From NCBI RefSeq assembly GCF_035978755.1, contig NZ_CP108414.1, forward strand, positions 2,852,001 through 2,916,000: 64,000 nt of DNA, read 5' to 3'. This stretch comes from Streptomyces sp. NBC_01298 (GTDB taxonomy: Bacteria; Actinomycetota; Actinomycetes; Streptomycetales; Streptomycetaceae). The position numbers and the translations under genes were made by a program. The notes under the pieces were generated by a model. That model was not told the origin of the DNA, searched no databases, and worked only from the letters and a program-made list of their open reading frames with translations. This document shows positions 16,951 through 26,500 of this stretch, in pieces (the stretch's first letter is position 1; each line of letters starts with the position of its first letter).

Positions 16951-17053
16951 GTGTTGCGTCTGCCCCTCTGTATTTCCGCTGGCTGGAGTCTGCGGACTCC
17001 AGGCTAACGCGGTCGGGGCCGGCGCTTCGCGCGGCTTTCGCCGGACGGCCCCT

Positions 17054-17236
17054 TTACTGCGCGGCGGCGACCGGCGCGTCCATGAGGATGGTGCGGCGCG
17101 GGTTCGCGGTCTGGGTCGGCAGCTCGACGGTGTGCTCCGGGACCGGTACGGCCTGCAGCTCCTCGGCGTCCTTGAGGTGCGCGAGGGTGGTGCGGCGCGG
17201 GTTGGCTATGTTGCGGAACATCATCGTCGTCTTCAT
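17054..17236 (-). CDS. Small protein with duplicated ANPRRT motif
   Basis: 60 aa from ATG 17236 (ATGs at 17224 and 17221 are alternatives). Two copies of a near-identical motif occur: ANPRRTTLAHLKDAEEL near residue 11 and ANPRRTILMDAP near residue 43, separated by an acidic/proline linker EELQAVPVPEHTVELP. There is no signal peptide or membrane segment. The ribosome binding site is weak (GAGG 13 nt upstream). It is divergent from the first conservon across a 600-bp gap and lies 104 bp upstream of the FAH-family gene on the same strand. I do not recognise the family. The internal duplication and the clean separation from high-GC noise argue that it is real. Confidence 0.6.
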   Translation of the reverse strand: MKTTMMFRNIANPRRTTLAHLKDAEELQAVPVPEHTVELPTQTANPRRTILMDAPVAAAQ

Positions 17237-17838
17237 CGGAGTGGGAAGCCCTCGGCTCACTAGGTCGGATGGTGGCGGCGGGCGCCGCCTGGATGCCTTC
17301 GGAGTGCCACTTGTCGCTCGCGGCAAGCCTGTAAAGCTCAAGGCTAAACATCTGAATCCCCCGCCGAACCGGGAAGTAATGGCCACGGCTATGTGAGTTT
17401 GCTCACCAGCGACCAGGCATTACGGGCATAACGGGCAGTCAATTCGACCCCACAAAGCGGACATTGTGCCACTGAATGCGCCATTCCGCTCCCGATCATC
17501 GCGACTGGGACAGCTTGTCAGGCGCGAGGTTTGGGCGGCGTAAGTCCGATTCCATATGAATTGGCCCGCACGTCGGGTAGTGCGGACGTCACCGGAAGTG
17601 ACCGACTGTCCAGGCCGGGACTCGCACCTTGTTGGAGATCCGCCTCTGTGCTGGAATTCGCGGGACCGCCGCGGGAATCAGCCGGCGCGCAGGTGGCGCG
17701 AGACAGCGCCGAGCGCGGCGGCAACGGAGAGGGAGACGCGCCGGTCACCGACGACCACCATGGGGCGCATTGCCCCACGACTCGACACCGTCCCACCGGT
17801 CGCCCGGCGGGACGCCTGGTCCAGAGGTTGCGACGCTA
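17237..17838. other. 602-bp intergenic region upstream of the first conservon
   Basis: No convincing gene on either strand; open frames here have arginine/proline-rich noise composition. It holds two short inverted repeats: GTGAG-TTTG-CTCAC (17393-17406) and GTCAC-CGGAA-GTGAC (17588-17602). It must contain divergent promoters for the ANPRRT gene and cvnA. Its length implies complex control or a long untranslated leader for the conservon. Confidence 0.5.
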
Positions 17839-20800
17839 GTGCAGGGACGATTCAAGAGGGATGACAAGGGGTCTCCCCAGGCCCGTCAGGGCCGTGGGGA
17901 AGCCGCGCCGGAGCAGGACCCGCGCGGCGGGACCGACCGTGGCTCCTCGCCCCAGCACGCCCAGAACCGCGGGCCGGCTGTCGAGAGCGTGGGCCCCGAC
18001 GGCTCCGCCGCGGTGAAGCCCAAGGGCCGTGCCAAGCCCAAGGGCGGCTCCAAGGCCGACGACGAGTCGGGCGGCCGCGACGTCGCGATACCCCAGACCC
18101 CCCGTGGGTCCGGTTCCCGTCTGGCCATGCAGAACTGGCGCATCAGCACGCGCCTGGTGTCGCTGCTGACCCTGCCGGTCGTCGCCGCCACCACCCTCGG
18201 TGGCTTCCGCATCAACGACTCGCTCAACGACATCGCGCAGCTGGAACACATGCAGCTGCTGACGACCATGACCCGGCAGGCCACCAACCTGGCCGCCATG
18301 CTCCAGGCCGAGCGTGACAACTCCGCCGGTCCGCTGTCCGTCGACAAGTCGGGCAAGACCAGCACCCTGGTCCAGGGTGTCCGCGACTCGACCGACTCCG
18401 CCGTCCGCTCCTTCGCCGCCGCGACCGACAAGGTCGAGGTCGCGGAGGGCGACGACGAGACGCTCAGGTCGATCCGCAACAACATCCTGCAGATCGCACA
18501 CGGGCTCAACAACCTCGAAGAGATCCGCAAGAACGCGTACCAGAACGGTGCCCAGCAGACCGTCACCGAGTACAACGCGCTGGTCGTCTCGCTGCTCTCG
18601 CTCTCGCAGGACATGGCCCAGGCCACCTCGAACCCCGAGATGATCAAGCGCACCCGTGCGCTGGCCGCGTTCTCCTCCGCCAAGGAGTACGCCTCGATCC
18701 AGCGCGCGGTCATCGCCGCCGCGCTCCCCGCCGACCCCAGCCAGCCCGGCAACATCACCGAGAACGACCGGCTGTACGCCCGCTCCGCGCAGAACAGCGA
18801 GGAGCAGGCGCAGAAGACCTTCGAGCTCGCCTACCAGGGCAAGCCCGAGGAGCTCCTCGCCTCGCTCGGTGACGGCAACCAGGAGATCGGCAACGCCGAC
18901 GGCTACGCGCGCCGCGTCCTCGGGAACAAGGACCAGTTCCCCAAGGAGAAGCCCCGGTCCTGGATGGACTGGTACGACGCCGACGACACCAAGCTCCAGG
19001 CGATGAAGGTCATCGAGCTCACCCTGCTCGAGGACATGGAGCAGAAGGCCCGCGAGCTCAAGAACGAGTCGCAGCGCGACGCCCTCATCAACGGTGCGCT
19101 GATCCTGCTCGTCCTCGGTGTCTCCCTCGTCGGCGCCTTCGTCATGGCCCGCTCGATGATCCGCTCGCTGCGCCGCCTCCAGGACACCGCGACCCGCGTC
19201 GCCCAGGACCGGCTGCCCGAGCTCGTCAAGCAGCTGTCCGAGTCCGACCCGCAGGACGTGGACACGACGGTGGAGTCCGTCGGTCTGCACACCCGCGACG
19301 AGATCGGCCAGGTGGCCGCGGCCTTCGACGACGTGCACCGCGAGGCCGTCCGCCTCGCCGCCGAGCAGGCCCTCCTGCGAGGCAACGTCAACGCGATGTT
19401 CACCAACCTCTCGCGCCGTTCGCAGGGCCTCATCCAGCGCCAGCTCTCGCTCATCTCCGAGCTGGAGTCGCGCGAGGCCGACCCGGACCAGCTGTCCTCG
19501 CTCTTCAAGCTCGACCACCTCGCGACCCGCATGCGCCGTAACGGCGAAAACCTCCTCGTCCTCGCGGGCGAGGAGCCGGGCCGCCGGTGGACCCGCCCCG
19601 TCCCGCTCGTCGACGTGCTCCGTGCCGCGGCGTCCGAGGTGGAGCAGTACGAGCGCATCGAACTCTCGTCGGTGCCCGGCACCGACGTCGCCGGCCGCGT
19701 CGTCAACGACCTCGTGCACCTGCTCGCCGAGCTGCTGGAGAACGCCACCTCGTTCTCCTCCCCGCAGACCAAGGTCAAGGTCACCGGCCACGCGCTGCCC
19801 GACGGCCGCGTGCTCGTCGAGATCCACGACACCGGCATCGGCCTCTCCCCCGAGGACCTCGCCGCGATCAACGAGCGGCTCGCGTCCCCGCCCACCGTGG
19901 ACGTCTCCGTCTCCCGCCGCATGGGTCTGTTCGTGGTCGGCCGCCTGTCCTTGCGACACGGCATCCGCATCCAGCTCCGCCCCTCCGACTCGGGCGGTAC
20001 GACGGCCCTCGTCATGCTGCCGGTGGACGTCGCCCAGGGCGGCAAGAAGCCCGCTCCGATGCCCGGCCAGGGCGGTCAGGGCGGTCCCGGTCAGGGCGGT
20101 CCCGGCGCACAGGGCTCGGTCCCGGGTCCCGGCGCGCGTCCCCCGGTCGGCGCCGGCCCGCAGCGCGGCCAGGTGTCCGCCGGCAACCAGCGCGCGGCCC
20201 TGCCGGGCCGCGACGGCGCCCCCGGCGGTCTGCCCCAGGGCCCCGGCCCGCAGGGCGGACGGCCCCCGCAGCAGCAGGGCCCCGGCGGCCAGACCCAGAG
20301 CGCCTTCGGTTCGGGTGCTCCGCTGCCGGGCCGCGGCCCGGTCTCGGGTCCCGGCGGCCCGGGCGGCTTCGGCGGTCCGCAGGCCCGTCCTCCGGTCGGC
20401 GTCCCCACGGCGTCCGGTCCCGGCGGCTTCCCGCAGGGCAACGGCTTCGAGCGTCCGCAGCAGGGTCAGCCGGGGCAGCAGGCTCCGCAGCAGGCTCCGC
20501 AGCAGCAGGGACAGCCCGGACAGCCCGGTCGGCAGCAGACCGGCGGCCCGGCCGCGCGCGGTCCCCGGCCGCAGCTTCCGCCGCGCGGTGGCGCGCCCCG
20601 TCCGGAGCTTCCGGGCGCGGGTGGCGGCCCCTCCGCGATGCCCCAGACCACCTCGTGGGGCGCGGGCCAGCGCGGTCACGACGTACCGCGCGGCCACGAC
20701 GAGCTGTCGGGCCCCGGATCCACGTCCGAGTTCCCCCGCCCCGACTTCAACGCCCCGGCCCCGCAGGCCGGCCCGGCGGGTGGCTACGACAGCGGCGCCA

Positions 20801-21660
20801 CGGGCCAGTTCGCCCGTCCGGAGTTCGGTGACCCGGCCTCCACGGGGCAGTTCGCCCGTCCCGAGTTCGGTGACCCCGCCTCCACCGGGCAGTTCGCCCG
20901 TCCCGAGTTCGGCGACCCGGCCTCCACCGGCCAGTTCGCCCGCCAGGACTTCCAGGCCCAGCGGCCCGGCGGCCCGGGTGTCGGCGGCTTCGCCCAGCCC
21001 GGCCAGCCCGGCCAGGCCCCGCAGCCCCAGGGCGACTACGCCCCCGTACCGCCTCCGCGCGCGGAGGCTCCGCGGCTGCCGCAGGCGCCCCGTCCCGAGG
21101 CGCTGCCCCCGGCCGGGCCGAGCGGTGAGGGTCGCAGCCCGATCTTCGACACGCTGGAGTCGAACTGGTTCCGCCAGGAGGCCGGCCAGGCCCCCGCGCA
21201 GGTACCGGCGGTGCCCCAGCAGGCGCAGCAGTCCGCCCCGGCGGCTCCGGCTCCCGCCTCCCCCCAGCGCCCGCAGCAGCACCAGCTGCCGCAGCGCGGC
21301 GCGGAGCAGGCTCCGGCGGAGTCCGCGCAGACGGCCACCGGCGCCGTGCCGACCGTGAGCTGGCGCTCCTCGCCGAACGACGAGCTGATGCGGCAGGCCG
21401 AGCGCGTGCGCCAGCCCGCCGCCGGCGGCATCACCACGTCGGGTCTGCCCCGCCGGGTCCCGCGGGCGAACCTCGTGGCCGGCACCGCGCAGCAGCAGGC
21501 CGAAGCACAGGCCGGCCCCCAGGTTTCGCGGTCCCCGGACGATGTCCGAGGCCGTCTCACCAACCTCCGCCGCGGTATCCAGCAGGGACGGCAGGCCGGC
21601 ACCACCGGACCGGCCACCGGCAACTACCACGTCGACCCCACTTACCAGCAGGAGCGATAG
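17839..21660 (+). CDS. cvnA1: Conservon sensor-kinase-like protein CvnA (first conservon)
   Basis: 1273 aa from GTG 17839 (GAGG 12 nt upstream). Order: basic N-terminus; TM1 at ~105-123 (LVSLLTLPVVAATTLGG); an extracellular nitrate/nitrite-sensor-like helical domain to ~415; TM2 at ~417-437 (ALILLVLGVSLVGAFVMA); HAMP; a DHp-like helix with LDHLATRMRRNGENLL; a GHKL ATPase domain with N-box HLLAELLENATSF (~630), DTGIGLSPEDL and MGLFVVGRLS (~695). A ~540-residue Gly/Pro/Gln tail ends in the conserved GLPRRVPRANLV...RGRLTNLRRGIQQGR. Conservon proteins assemble with CvnB-D at the membrane in a way compared to eukaryotic GPCR/G-protein systems. The signal is unknown. Confidence 0.93.
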   Translation: MQGRFKRDDKGSPQARQGRGEAAPEQDPRGGTDRGSSPQHAQNRGPAVESVGPDGSAAVKPKGRAKPKGGSKADDESGGRDVAIPQTPRGSGSRLAMQNWRISTRLVSLLTLPVVAATTLGGFRINDSLNDIAQLEHMQLLTTMTRQATNLAAMLQAERDNSAGPLSVDKSGKTSTLVQGVRDSTDSAVRSFAAATDKVEVAEGDDETLRSIRNNILQIAHGLNNLEEIRKNAYQNGAQQTVTEYNALVVSLLSLSQDMAQATSNPEMIKRTRALAAFSSAKEYASIQRAVIAAALPADPSQPGNITENDRLYARSAQNSEEQAQKTFELAYQGKPEELLASLGDGNQEIGNADGYARRVLGNKDQFPKEKPRSWMDWYDADDTKLQAMKVIELTLLEDMEQKARELKNESQRDALINGALILLVLGVSLVGAFVMARSMIRSLRRLQDTATRVAQDRLPELVKQLSESDPQDVDTTVESVGLHTRDEIGQVAAAFDDVHREAVRLAAEQALLRGNVNAMFTNLSRRSQGLIQRQLSLISELESREADPDQLSSLFKLDHLATRMRRNGENLLVLAGEEPGRRWTRPVPLVDVLRAAASEVEQYERIELSSVPGTDVAGRVVNDLVHLLAELLENATSFSSPQTKVKVTGHALPDGRVLVEIHDTGIGLSPEDLAAINERLASPPTVDVSVSRRMGLFVVGRLSLRHGIRIQLRPSDSGGTTALVMLPVDVAQGGKKPAPMPGQGGQGGPGQGGPGAQGSVPGPGARPPVGAGPQRGQVSAGNQRAALPGRDGAPGGLPQGPGPQGGRPPQQQGPGGQTQSAFGSGAPLPGRGPVSGPGGPGGFGGPQARPPVGVPTASGPGGFPQGNGFERPQQGQPGQQAPQQAPQQQGQPGQPGRQQTGGPAARGPRPQLPPRGGAPRPELPGAGGGPSAMPQTTSWGAGQRGHDVPRGHDELSGPGSTSEFPRPDFNAPAPQAGPAGGYDSGATGQFARPEFGDPASTGQFARPEFGDPASTGQFARPEFGDPASTGQFARQDFQAQRPGGPGVGGFAQPGQPGQAPQPQGDYAPVPPPRAEAPRLPQAPRPEALPPAGPSGEGRSPIFDTLESNWFRQEAGQAPAQVPAVPQQAQQSAPAAPAPASPQRPQQHQLPQRGAEQAPAESAQTATGAVPTVSWRSSPNDELMRQAERVRQPAAGGITTSGLPRRVPRANLVAGTAQQQAEAQAGPQVSRSPDDVRGRLTNLRRGIQQGRQAGTTGPATGNYHVDPTYQQER
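20800..20945 (+). repeat. 42-bp tandem repeats within cvnA1
   Basis: Three full 42-bp units start at 20800, 20842 and 20884 and a partial fourth at 20926. Each encodes TGQFARPEFGDPAS (14 aa), at residues ~988 onward in the disordered tail. The fourth diverges after TGQFAR. Copy number is likely variable among strains. Confidence 0.9.
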
Positions 21661-22083
21661 TTGAGTTCGATGAGCCAGGCGGCACAGAACCTGAACTGGT
21701 TGATCACCAACTTCGTGGACAACACCCCAGGGGTGTCCCACACCGTGGTGGTATCCGCCGACGGCCTCCTTCTGGCCATGTCCGAAGGCTTCCCCCGCGA
21801 CCGGGCCGACCAGCTCGCCGCGGTGGCCTCCGGGCTGACCTCCCTCACCGCGGGCGCGTCCCGCATCTTCGAGGGCGGTGCCGTCAACCAGACGGTGGTG
21901 GAGATGGACCGCGGATTCCTCTTCCTGATGTCGGTTTCCGACGGATCCTCGCTGGCCGTACTGGCGCACCCCGAGTGCGACATCGGCCTGGTGGGTTACG
22001 AGATGGCCCTCCTCGTGGACCGCGCCGGCAGTGTCCTCACCCCGGACCTGCGCGCGGAACTGCAGGGAAGCCTGCTCATCTGA
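21661..22083 (+). CDS. cvnB1: Roadblock/LC7 protein CvnB (first conservon)
   Basis: 140 aa. TTG 21661 follows the cvnA stop directly, with CAGGAG 7-10 nt upstream; ATG 21670 is an alternative. The roadblock fold begins LNWLITNFVDNTPGVSHTVVVSADG, with MDRGFLFLMSVSDGSSLAVLA near the centre. Roadblock proteins are MglB-like partners of small GTPases, so this is a likely regulator of CvnD nucleotide state or a scaffold. It differs from the second conservon's CvnB at only about three positions. Confidence 0.93.
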   Translation: MSSMSQAAQNLNWLITNFVDNTPGVSHTVVVSADGLLLAMSEGFPRDRADQLAAVASGLTSLTAGASRIFEGGAVNQTVVEMDRGFLFLMSVSDGSSLAVLAHPECDIGLVGYEMALLVDRAGSVLTPDLRAELQGSLLI

Positions 22084-22234
22084 CTGCCGCTCTCCCGGCC
22101 GGACGGTACTGCCGGCCGGGGGACCGGGGCCGCGGCCCCGGAACCCAGTACCGCCATCAGGCCGTCATACCGTCCCCCCACCGGCCGCCCCGTCAGACGG
22201 CACGCTGACCATTGCTGTCCAGCCCGGAGGATCA

Positions 22235-22627
22235 ATGACCCCGCCCCCCGCCTATTCCGATCAGTACGGAGACTCGTACTCGGAAGGCGACCAGCCGCTG
22301 GTTCGTCCGTACGCGATGACCGGTGGCCGGACCCGACCGCGCTACCAGCTCGCCATCGAGGCCCTGGTCAGCACCACGGCCGATCCGATGCACCTGTCCG
22401 GGCTGCTCCCGGAGCACCAGCGCATCTGCACCCTCTGCCGTGAGGTCAAGTCGGTCGCGGAGGTCTCCGCACTGCTCAACATGCCGCTCGGCGTGGCACG
22501 GATCCTCGTCGCCGACCTGGCGGAGGCCGGCATGGTGGCCATCCACCAGCCGGGCAATGGAGAGGCCGGCGGCACGCCGGATGTAACGCTGCTCGAAAGG
22601 GTGCTCAGTGGACTTCGCAAGCTCTAA
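22235..22627 (+). CDS. cvnC1: DUF742 protein CvnC (first conservon)
   Basis: 130 aa from ATG 22235, with GGAGG 4 nt upstream. The DUF742 core is VRPYAMTGGRTRPRYQLAIE followed by a predicted winged-helix-like segment, VAEVSALLNMPLGVARILVADL. It has a short acidic N-terminal tail. The cysteines in HQRICTLCREVK form a CxxC pair. DUF742 proteins are invariant partners in conservons; a molecular role is not established. The last 20 bp overlap cvnD, and a 150-bp gap precedes it. Confidence 0.92.
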   Translation: MTPPPAYSDQYGDSYSEGDQPLVRPYAMTGGRTRPRYQLAIEALVSTTADPMHLSGLLPEHQRICTLCREVKSVAEVSALLNMPLGVARILVADLAEAGMVAIHQPGNGEAGGTPDVTLLERVLSGLRKL

Positions 22628-23195
22628 CGGTGGAGCGGCTCCTGCTCGCTCCACCACCTCCGCGAAGATCGTGGTGGCGGGTGGTTTCGGCGTGGGCAAG
22701 ACCACGTTCGTCGGCGCCGTCTCCGAGATCAACCCGCTGCGTACCGAGGCCGTGATGACGTCCGCGAGCGCGGGCATCGACGACCTGACCCACACCGGGG
22801 ACAAGACGACCACCACGGTCGCCATGGACTTCGGCCGCATCACCCTCGACCAGGACCTGATCCTGTACCTCTTCGGTACCCCGGGCCAGGACCGCTTCTG
22901 GTTCATGTGGGACGACCTGGTGCGCGGCGCGATCGGGGCGATCGTCCTGGTCGACACGCGACGCCTGGCCGACTGTTTCCCGGCCGTCGACTACTTCGAG
23001 AACAGCGGCCTGCCGTTCGTCGTGGCGCTCAACGGCTTCGAGGGACACCAGCCGTACACCCCGGAGGAAGTCCGCGAGGCCCTGCAGATCGGCCCGGACG
23101 CCCCCATCATCACCACCGACGCCCGCCACCGCGCGGACGCCAAGAGCGCGCTCATCACGCTCGTCGAGCACGCCCTGATGGCGCGGCTCAAGTAA
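22608..23195 (+). CDS. cvnD1: Conservon small GTPase CvnD (first conservon)
   Basis: 195 aa, GTG 22608 inside the end of cvnC. The P-loop is GGFGVGKTT at ~25-33; the G3 region reads LFGTPGQDRFWFMWDD; the G4 NKxD position reads ALNGFEGHQ, so base recognition is atypical as usual in this MglA-like family. It is a cytosolic switch thought to relay the CvnA signal. It is 191/195 identical to CvnD of the second conservon by eye (I/V, V/I, E/D, K/R differences). Confidence 0.95.
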   Translation: MDFASSNGGAAPARSTTSAKIVVAGGFGVGKTTFVGAVSEINPLRTEAVMTSASAGIDDLTHTGDKTTTTVAMDFGRITLDQDLILYLFGTPGQDRFWFMWDDLVRGAIGAIVLVDTRRLADCFPAVDYFENSGLPFVVALNGFEGHQPYTPEEVREALQIGPDAPIITTDARHRADAKSALITLVEHALMARLK

Positions 23196-23244
23196 CGGAT
23201 CACGCAGGGGCGCCGCGCAACGGGGGCTTCACGGGCTGGTTTGA

Positions 23245-23278
23245 GGGGCGGGCTGTGTCATGCGACACGGCCCGCCCC
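23245..23278 (+). terminator. Terminator after the first conservon
   Basis: GGGGCGGGC and GCCCGCCCC plus inner GTGTC/GACAC pair around ATGC, an almost uninterrupted 15-bp hairpin followed by CCTTCG. It lies 50 bp after cvnD. Confidence 0.8.
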
Positions 23279-23385
23279 CTTCGTTCATAACGTTTCGACA
23301 GAGAATTGGCGTTAGTTGGCGACACGGTGCGTTCGTCCGGTGCCGCTGCGCTCACAACTGGCCCCGATTTTGCCGCAGGACGCTC

Positions 23386-23412
23386 TTTATGTCCGATTTA
23401 TGTGGGGCATAA
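23386..23412. promoter_or_regulatory. Direct and inverted repeats upstream of the second conservon
   Basis: TTTATGT occurs at 23386-23392 and 23397-23403, exactly 11 bp apart (one helical turn). The second copy also forms TTATG-TGGGG-CATAA (23398-23412). It sits about 100 bp before cvnA in a 318-bp intergenic gap with locally low GC. It is a plausible activator or operator site. The rest of the gap (23279-23513) shows no gene. Confidence 0.4.
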
Positions 23413-23513
23413 GGCTCTAGGAATGGCCGATTTCAACTGTTTGGAACACGGCCGTTAACCGTGCTGGAATTCAACGAACTAGCTAGTAGCACCGCCGAGA
23501 GGTTGTTGGTCGA

Positions 23514-26500
23514 GTGAGGCGAAGCAACTCGAGCCCCGCGGATGAACCCGCGCGCGGCAACTTCACCCCGCCGCCACGCGCGGCCACGTCTGCCTTTGAC
23601 GTACCCGTGGAACCATCCGTGAGCCCCGGCAGCACCAGCAGGTTCTCGCCCCGCAACTGGCGTGTGCCGACCCGTCTGAACGCCATCCTGCTCGTCCCGG
23701 TCCTCGTCGGACTGGTCATGGGCGGTTTCCAGGTGAAGGGCTCGATCGACACCTGGAACGAGGCCAAGGACGCCGAGAAGACCGCGGGCATCGTCACGGC
23801 CGCCGCCGAGTACGGCCAGGCGCTGCTGAACGAGCGCGACCTGACGGCCGATCCCCTGCTCAGGGGCCAGCGCGACTCCGAGCCCGTGCTGAAGGCCTAC
23901 GCCGCCACCGACGCCGCCAAGGCGAAGTTCGCCGAGGCCGCGAAGGACCTGCCCGAGGGCCAGGGCCTGGAGCGCCGCCTGGAGCTCTTCCGCCAGGAGG
24001 AGCCGAAGCTGGAGCAGGTCCGCAAGACGGCCTACGTGGGGAAGTACGAGACGCCGAAGAAGGCCCTTCCCAAGGACCTGGGCCCGATCCCGACCGAAGA
24101 GGGGTACGTGCTGGTCCAGCACTACCTCATGCAGTTCTCCAACGAGCTGGGCCTCGGCACCGGCAACGTGACCTCGTACGGCCGCATGGTCTACGCGCTC
24201 GAACTGTCCAAGGCCGCGAACTCGCTGCAGCGCTCGGTGGGCACGCACCTGCTGGTCCGGCCGAACGCGGACGAGGACATCCGCAAGGCCCAGCTCGTCG
24301 CCTTCTCCTCGTACGCGTACCTCGAAGAGATCGCCATCGGCGAGTACGTCGCCGCCGGCACCGACGAGGACGTCGCACGGCTGCGCGAGATCATGGGCAA
24401 GAAGTCCGAGGAGGGCGCCCAGAAGCTCGCCGCCGCCAAGCAGGCGGCCGAGCAGGCCGGCACCGTCTTCCACGCCCCGCCGGTGGTCAACGGCTCCGCG
24501 CTCACCGGTATGACCGAGGCGATAGCCAGCGGCGAGAAGCCCTCCAAGCTGGCGCAGGACGGCACCACCCCGGCAGCGTGGCAGGCCGCGGCCACCGCCA
24601 AGTTCGACGGCTACGCCGAACTGGAGAAGGAACTCCTCGCCAAGGCCCTCAAGGACTCGGTCGCGGTCTCCGACGAGGCCCGCAACGACGCCATCCTGAC
24701 CGGCGCCATCGTGGTCGTGGCCCTGCTCGCCGCCTTCATCCTGGCCGGCATGATGGCCCGCCAGATGGGCCGCGCGATGCGCCGGCTGCGCAACGGCGCC
24801 TTCGACGTCGCCGAGCAGCGCCTGCCGATGCTCGTGGACCAGCTCTCGCGCACCGACCCGGGCAAGGTCGACACCCGGGTGGTGCCGATCCCCATCGACT
24901 CCCAGGACGAGATCGGCGAGGTCGCCCGCGCCTTCGACCAGATCCACCGGGAGGCCGTCCGGCTCGCCGCCGAGCAGGCCCTCCTCCGGGGCAACGTCAA
25001 CGCGATCTTCACGAACCTCTCCATGCGCAACCAGTCGCTGATCGAGGGCCAGCTGACCCTGATCACCGAGCTGGAGAACAACGAGGCCGACCCGGACCAG
25101 CTGGAGAACCTCTTCCGCCTGGACCACCTGGCCACCCGCATGCGCCGCAACGGCGAGAACCTCCTCATCCTCGCGGGCGAGGAGCCGGGCCGCCGCTGGG
25201 ACCAGCCGGTCCCCCTCGTCGACGTCCTGCGCGCCGCCTCCTCCGAGGTGGAGCAGTACGAGCGCGTCGAGCTGTCGGGCGTCTCCGAGGCCGAGATCCA
25301 CGGCCAGGCCGTGACCGACCTCGTGCACCTGCTCGCCGAGCTGCTGGAGAACGCCACCACCTTCTCCTCCCCGCAGACCAAGGTCCGGGTCAACGCGACG
25401 CGTCTGCCCGACGGCCGCGTGATGGTCGAGATCCACGACAAGGGAATCGGCCTGACGGCCGAGGACTTCGCGGACATCAACCACAAGCTGGCCAACCCGC
25501 CGACCGTGGACGCCGCGATCTCGCAGCGCATGGGTCTGTTCGTGGTCGGCCGGCTGGCCGACCGGCACAGCATCCGCGTCCAGCTGCGCCCCTCGGGCGA
25601 AGCGGCCGGCACCACCTCGCTGGTCATGCTCCCCGACGCCATCACCCACGGTGGCGGTGGCGAGGAGATACCGGCGGACGACTTCACGGTCTCCCAGATG
25701 ATCCCGCGCCAGCAGAACCAGCAGTCGGCTCCGCTGCGCACGGCCGCCGAGCTCGGCTTCGACGACTCCCGCTACGAGGTCCACCGGGCCGACCAGCCGG
25801 GCTACGACGAGCCCGTCGCCGACCCGGTCGGCCGGTCCCTGGGCCGCGAGGAGCGCCGGGCCGCGCTGGAGGCGCAGGTCGGCTACCCGCAGGCGCAGGC
25901 GGAGTACGACGAGTCCGCGGCCCCCGCGGCGGAGTATCCGGAACCGCAGCCGGAGCACGCGTACCAGCCGTACCAGGGCTACGAGCAGCAGCCCGCCCAG
26001 GGCTACGACCTCGGTTACGAATCCGCTCAGGCCGGGCAGGGATACGACGCGTACACCCAGCAGGATTACGCGTATCCGGAACCCGGGTACACGGATCAGC
26101 GACAGGAAACCCCGGCCTACGACGGCGGGTACGATTCCCGTTCCACGGCTGCGGAGTGGCCCCAGCAGAACACCTACTCGGGCTCCTACCAGCAGGATTA
26201 CGGGACCGAATCGGAATCACCGGCCGCTCCCGAACCGGCCCAGGAACGCGTAGGCTTCGACCGTCCGGGCGCCACCGCCGACGCCGGCCACCAGGTGACC
26301 GGGGCGGGCCTGCCGCGACGCGGCAGCCAGCCGCAGCAGCGGCCGGGACAGCAGGAAGCGGAGTCCTCCGGATCCCTCTTCGAGCAGCGGCCGCAGCGTC
26401 AGCAGCAGCCCGCGGCGCCGGAGAAGGCCCCCGAGGAACCGGCGGGAACTGACGACTGGCGCTCGAACAACGACGAGCGCTGGCAGCAGGCCGCCAAACT

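Noticed and set aside
17531..17839. 102-codon plus-strand frame just before cvnA.
   Set aside because: Arginine/proline-rich composition, no good ribosome binding site, and it ends on the cvnA start; more likely untranslated leader.
17836..21969. A 1377-codon open frame on the minus strand opposite the first cvnA.
   Set aside because: High-GC codon bias opens the antisense frame; the predicted product is arginine/leucine/glycine noise with no domain, and the plus strand holds a clear gene.
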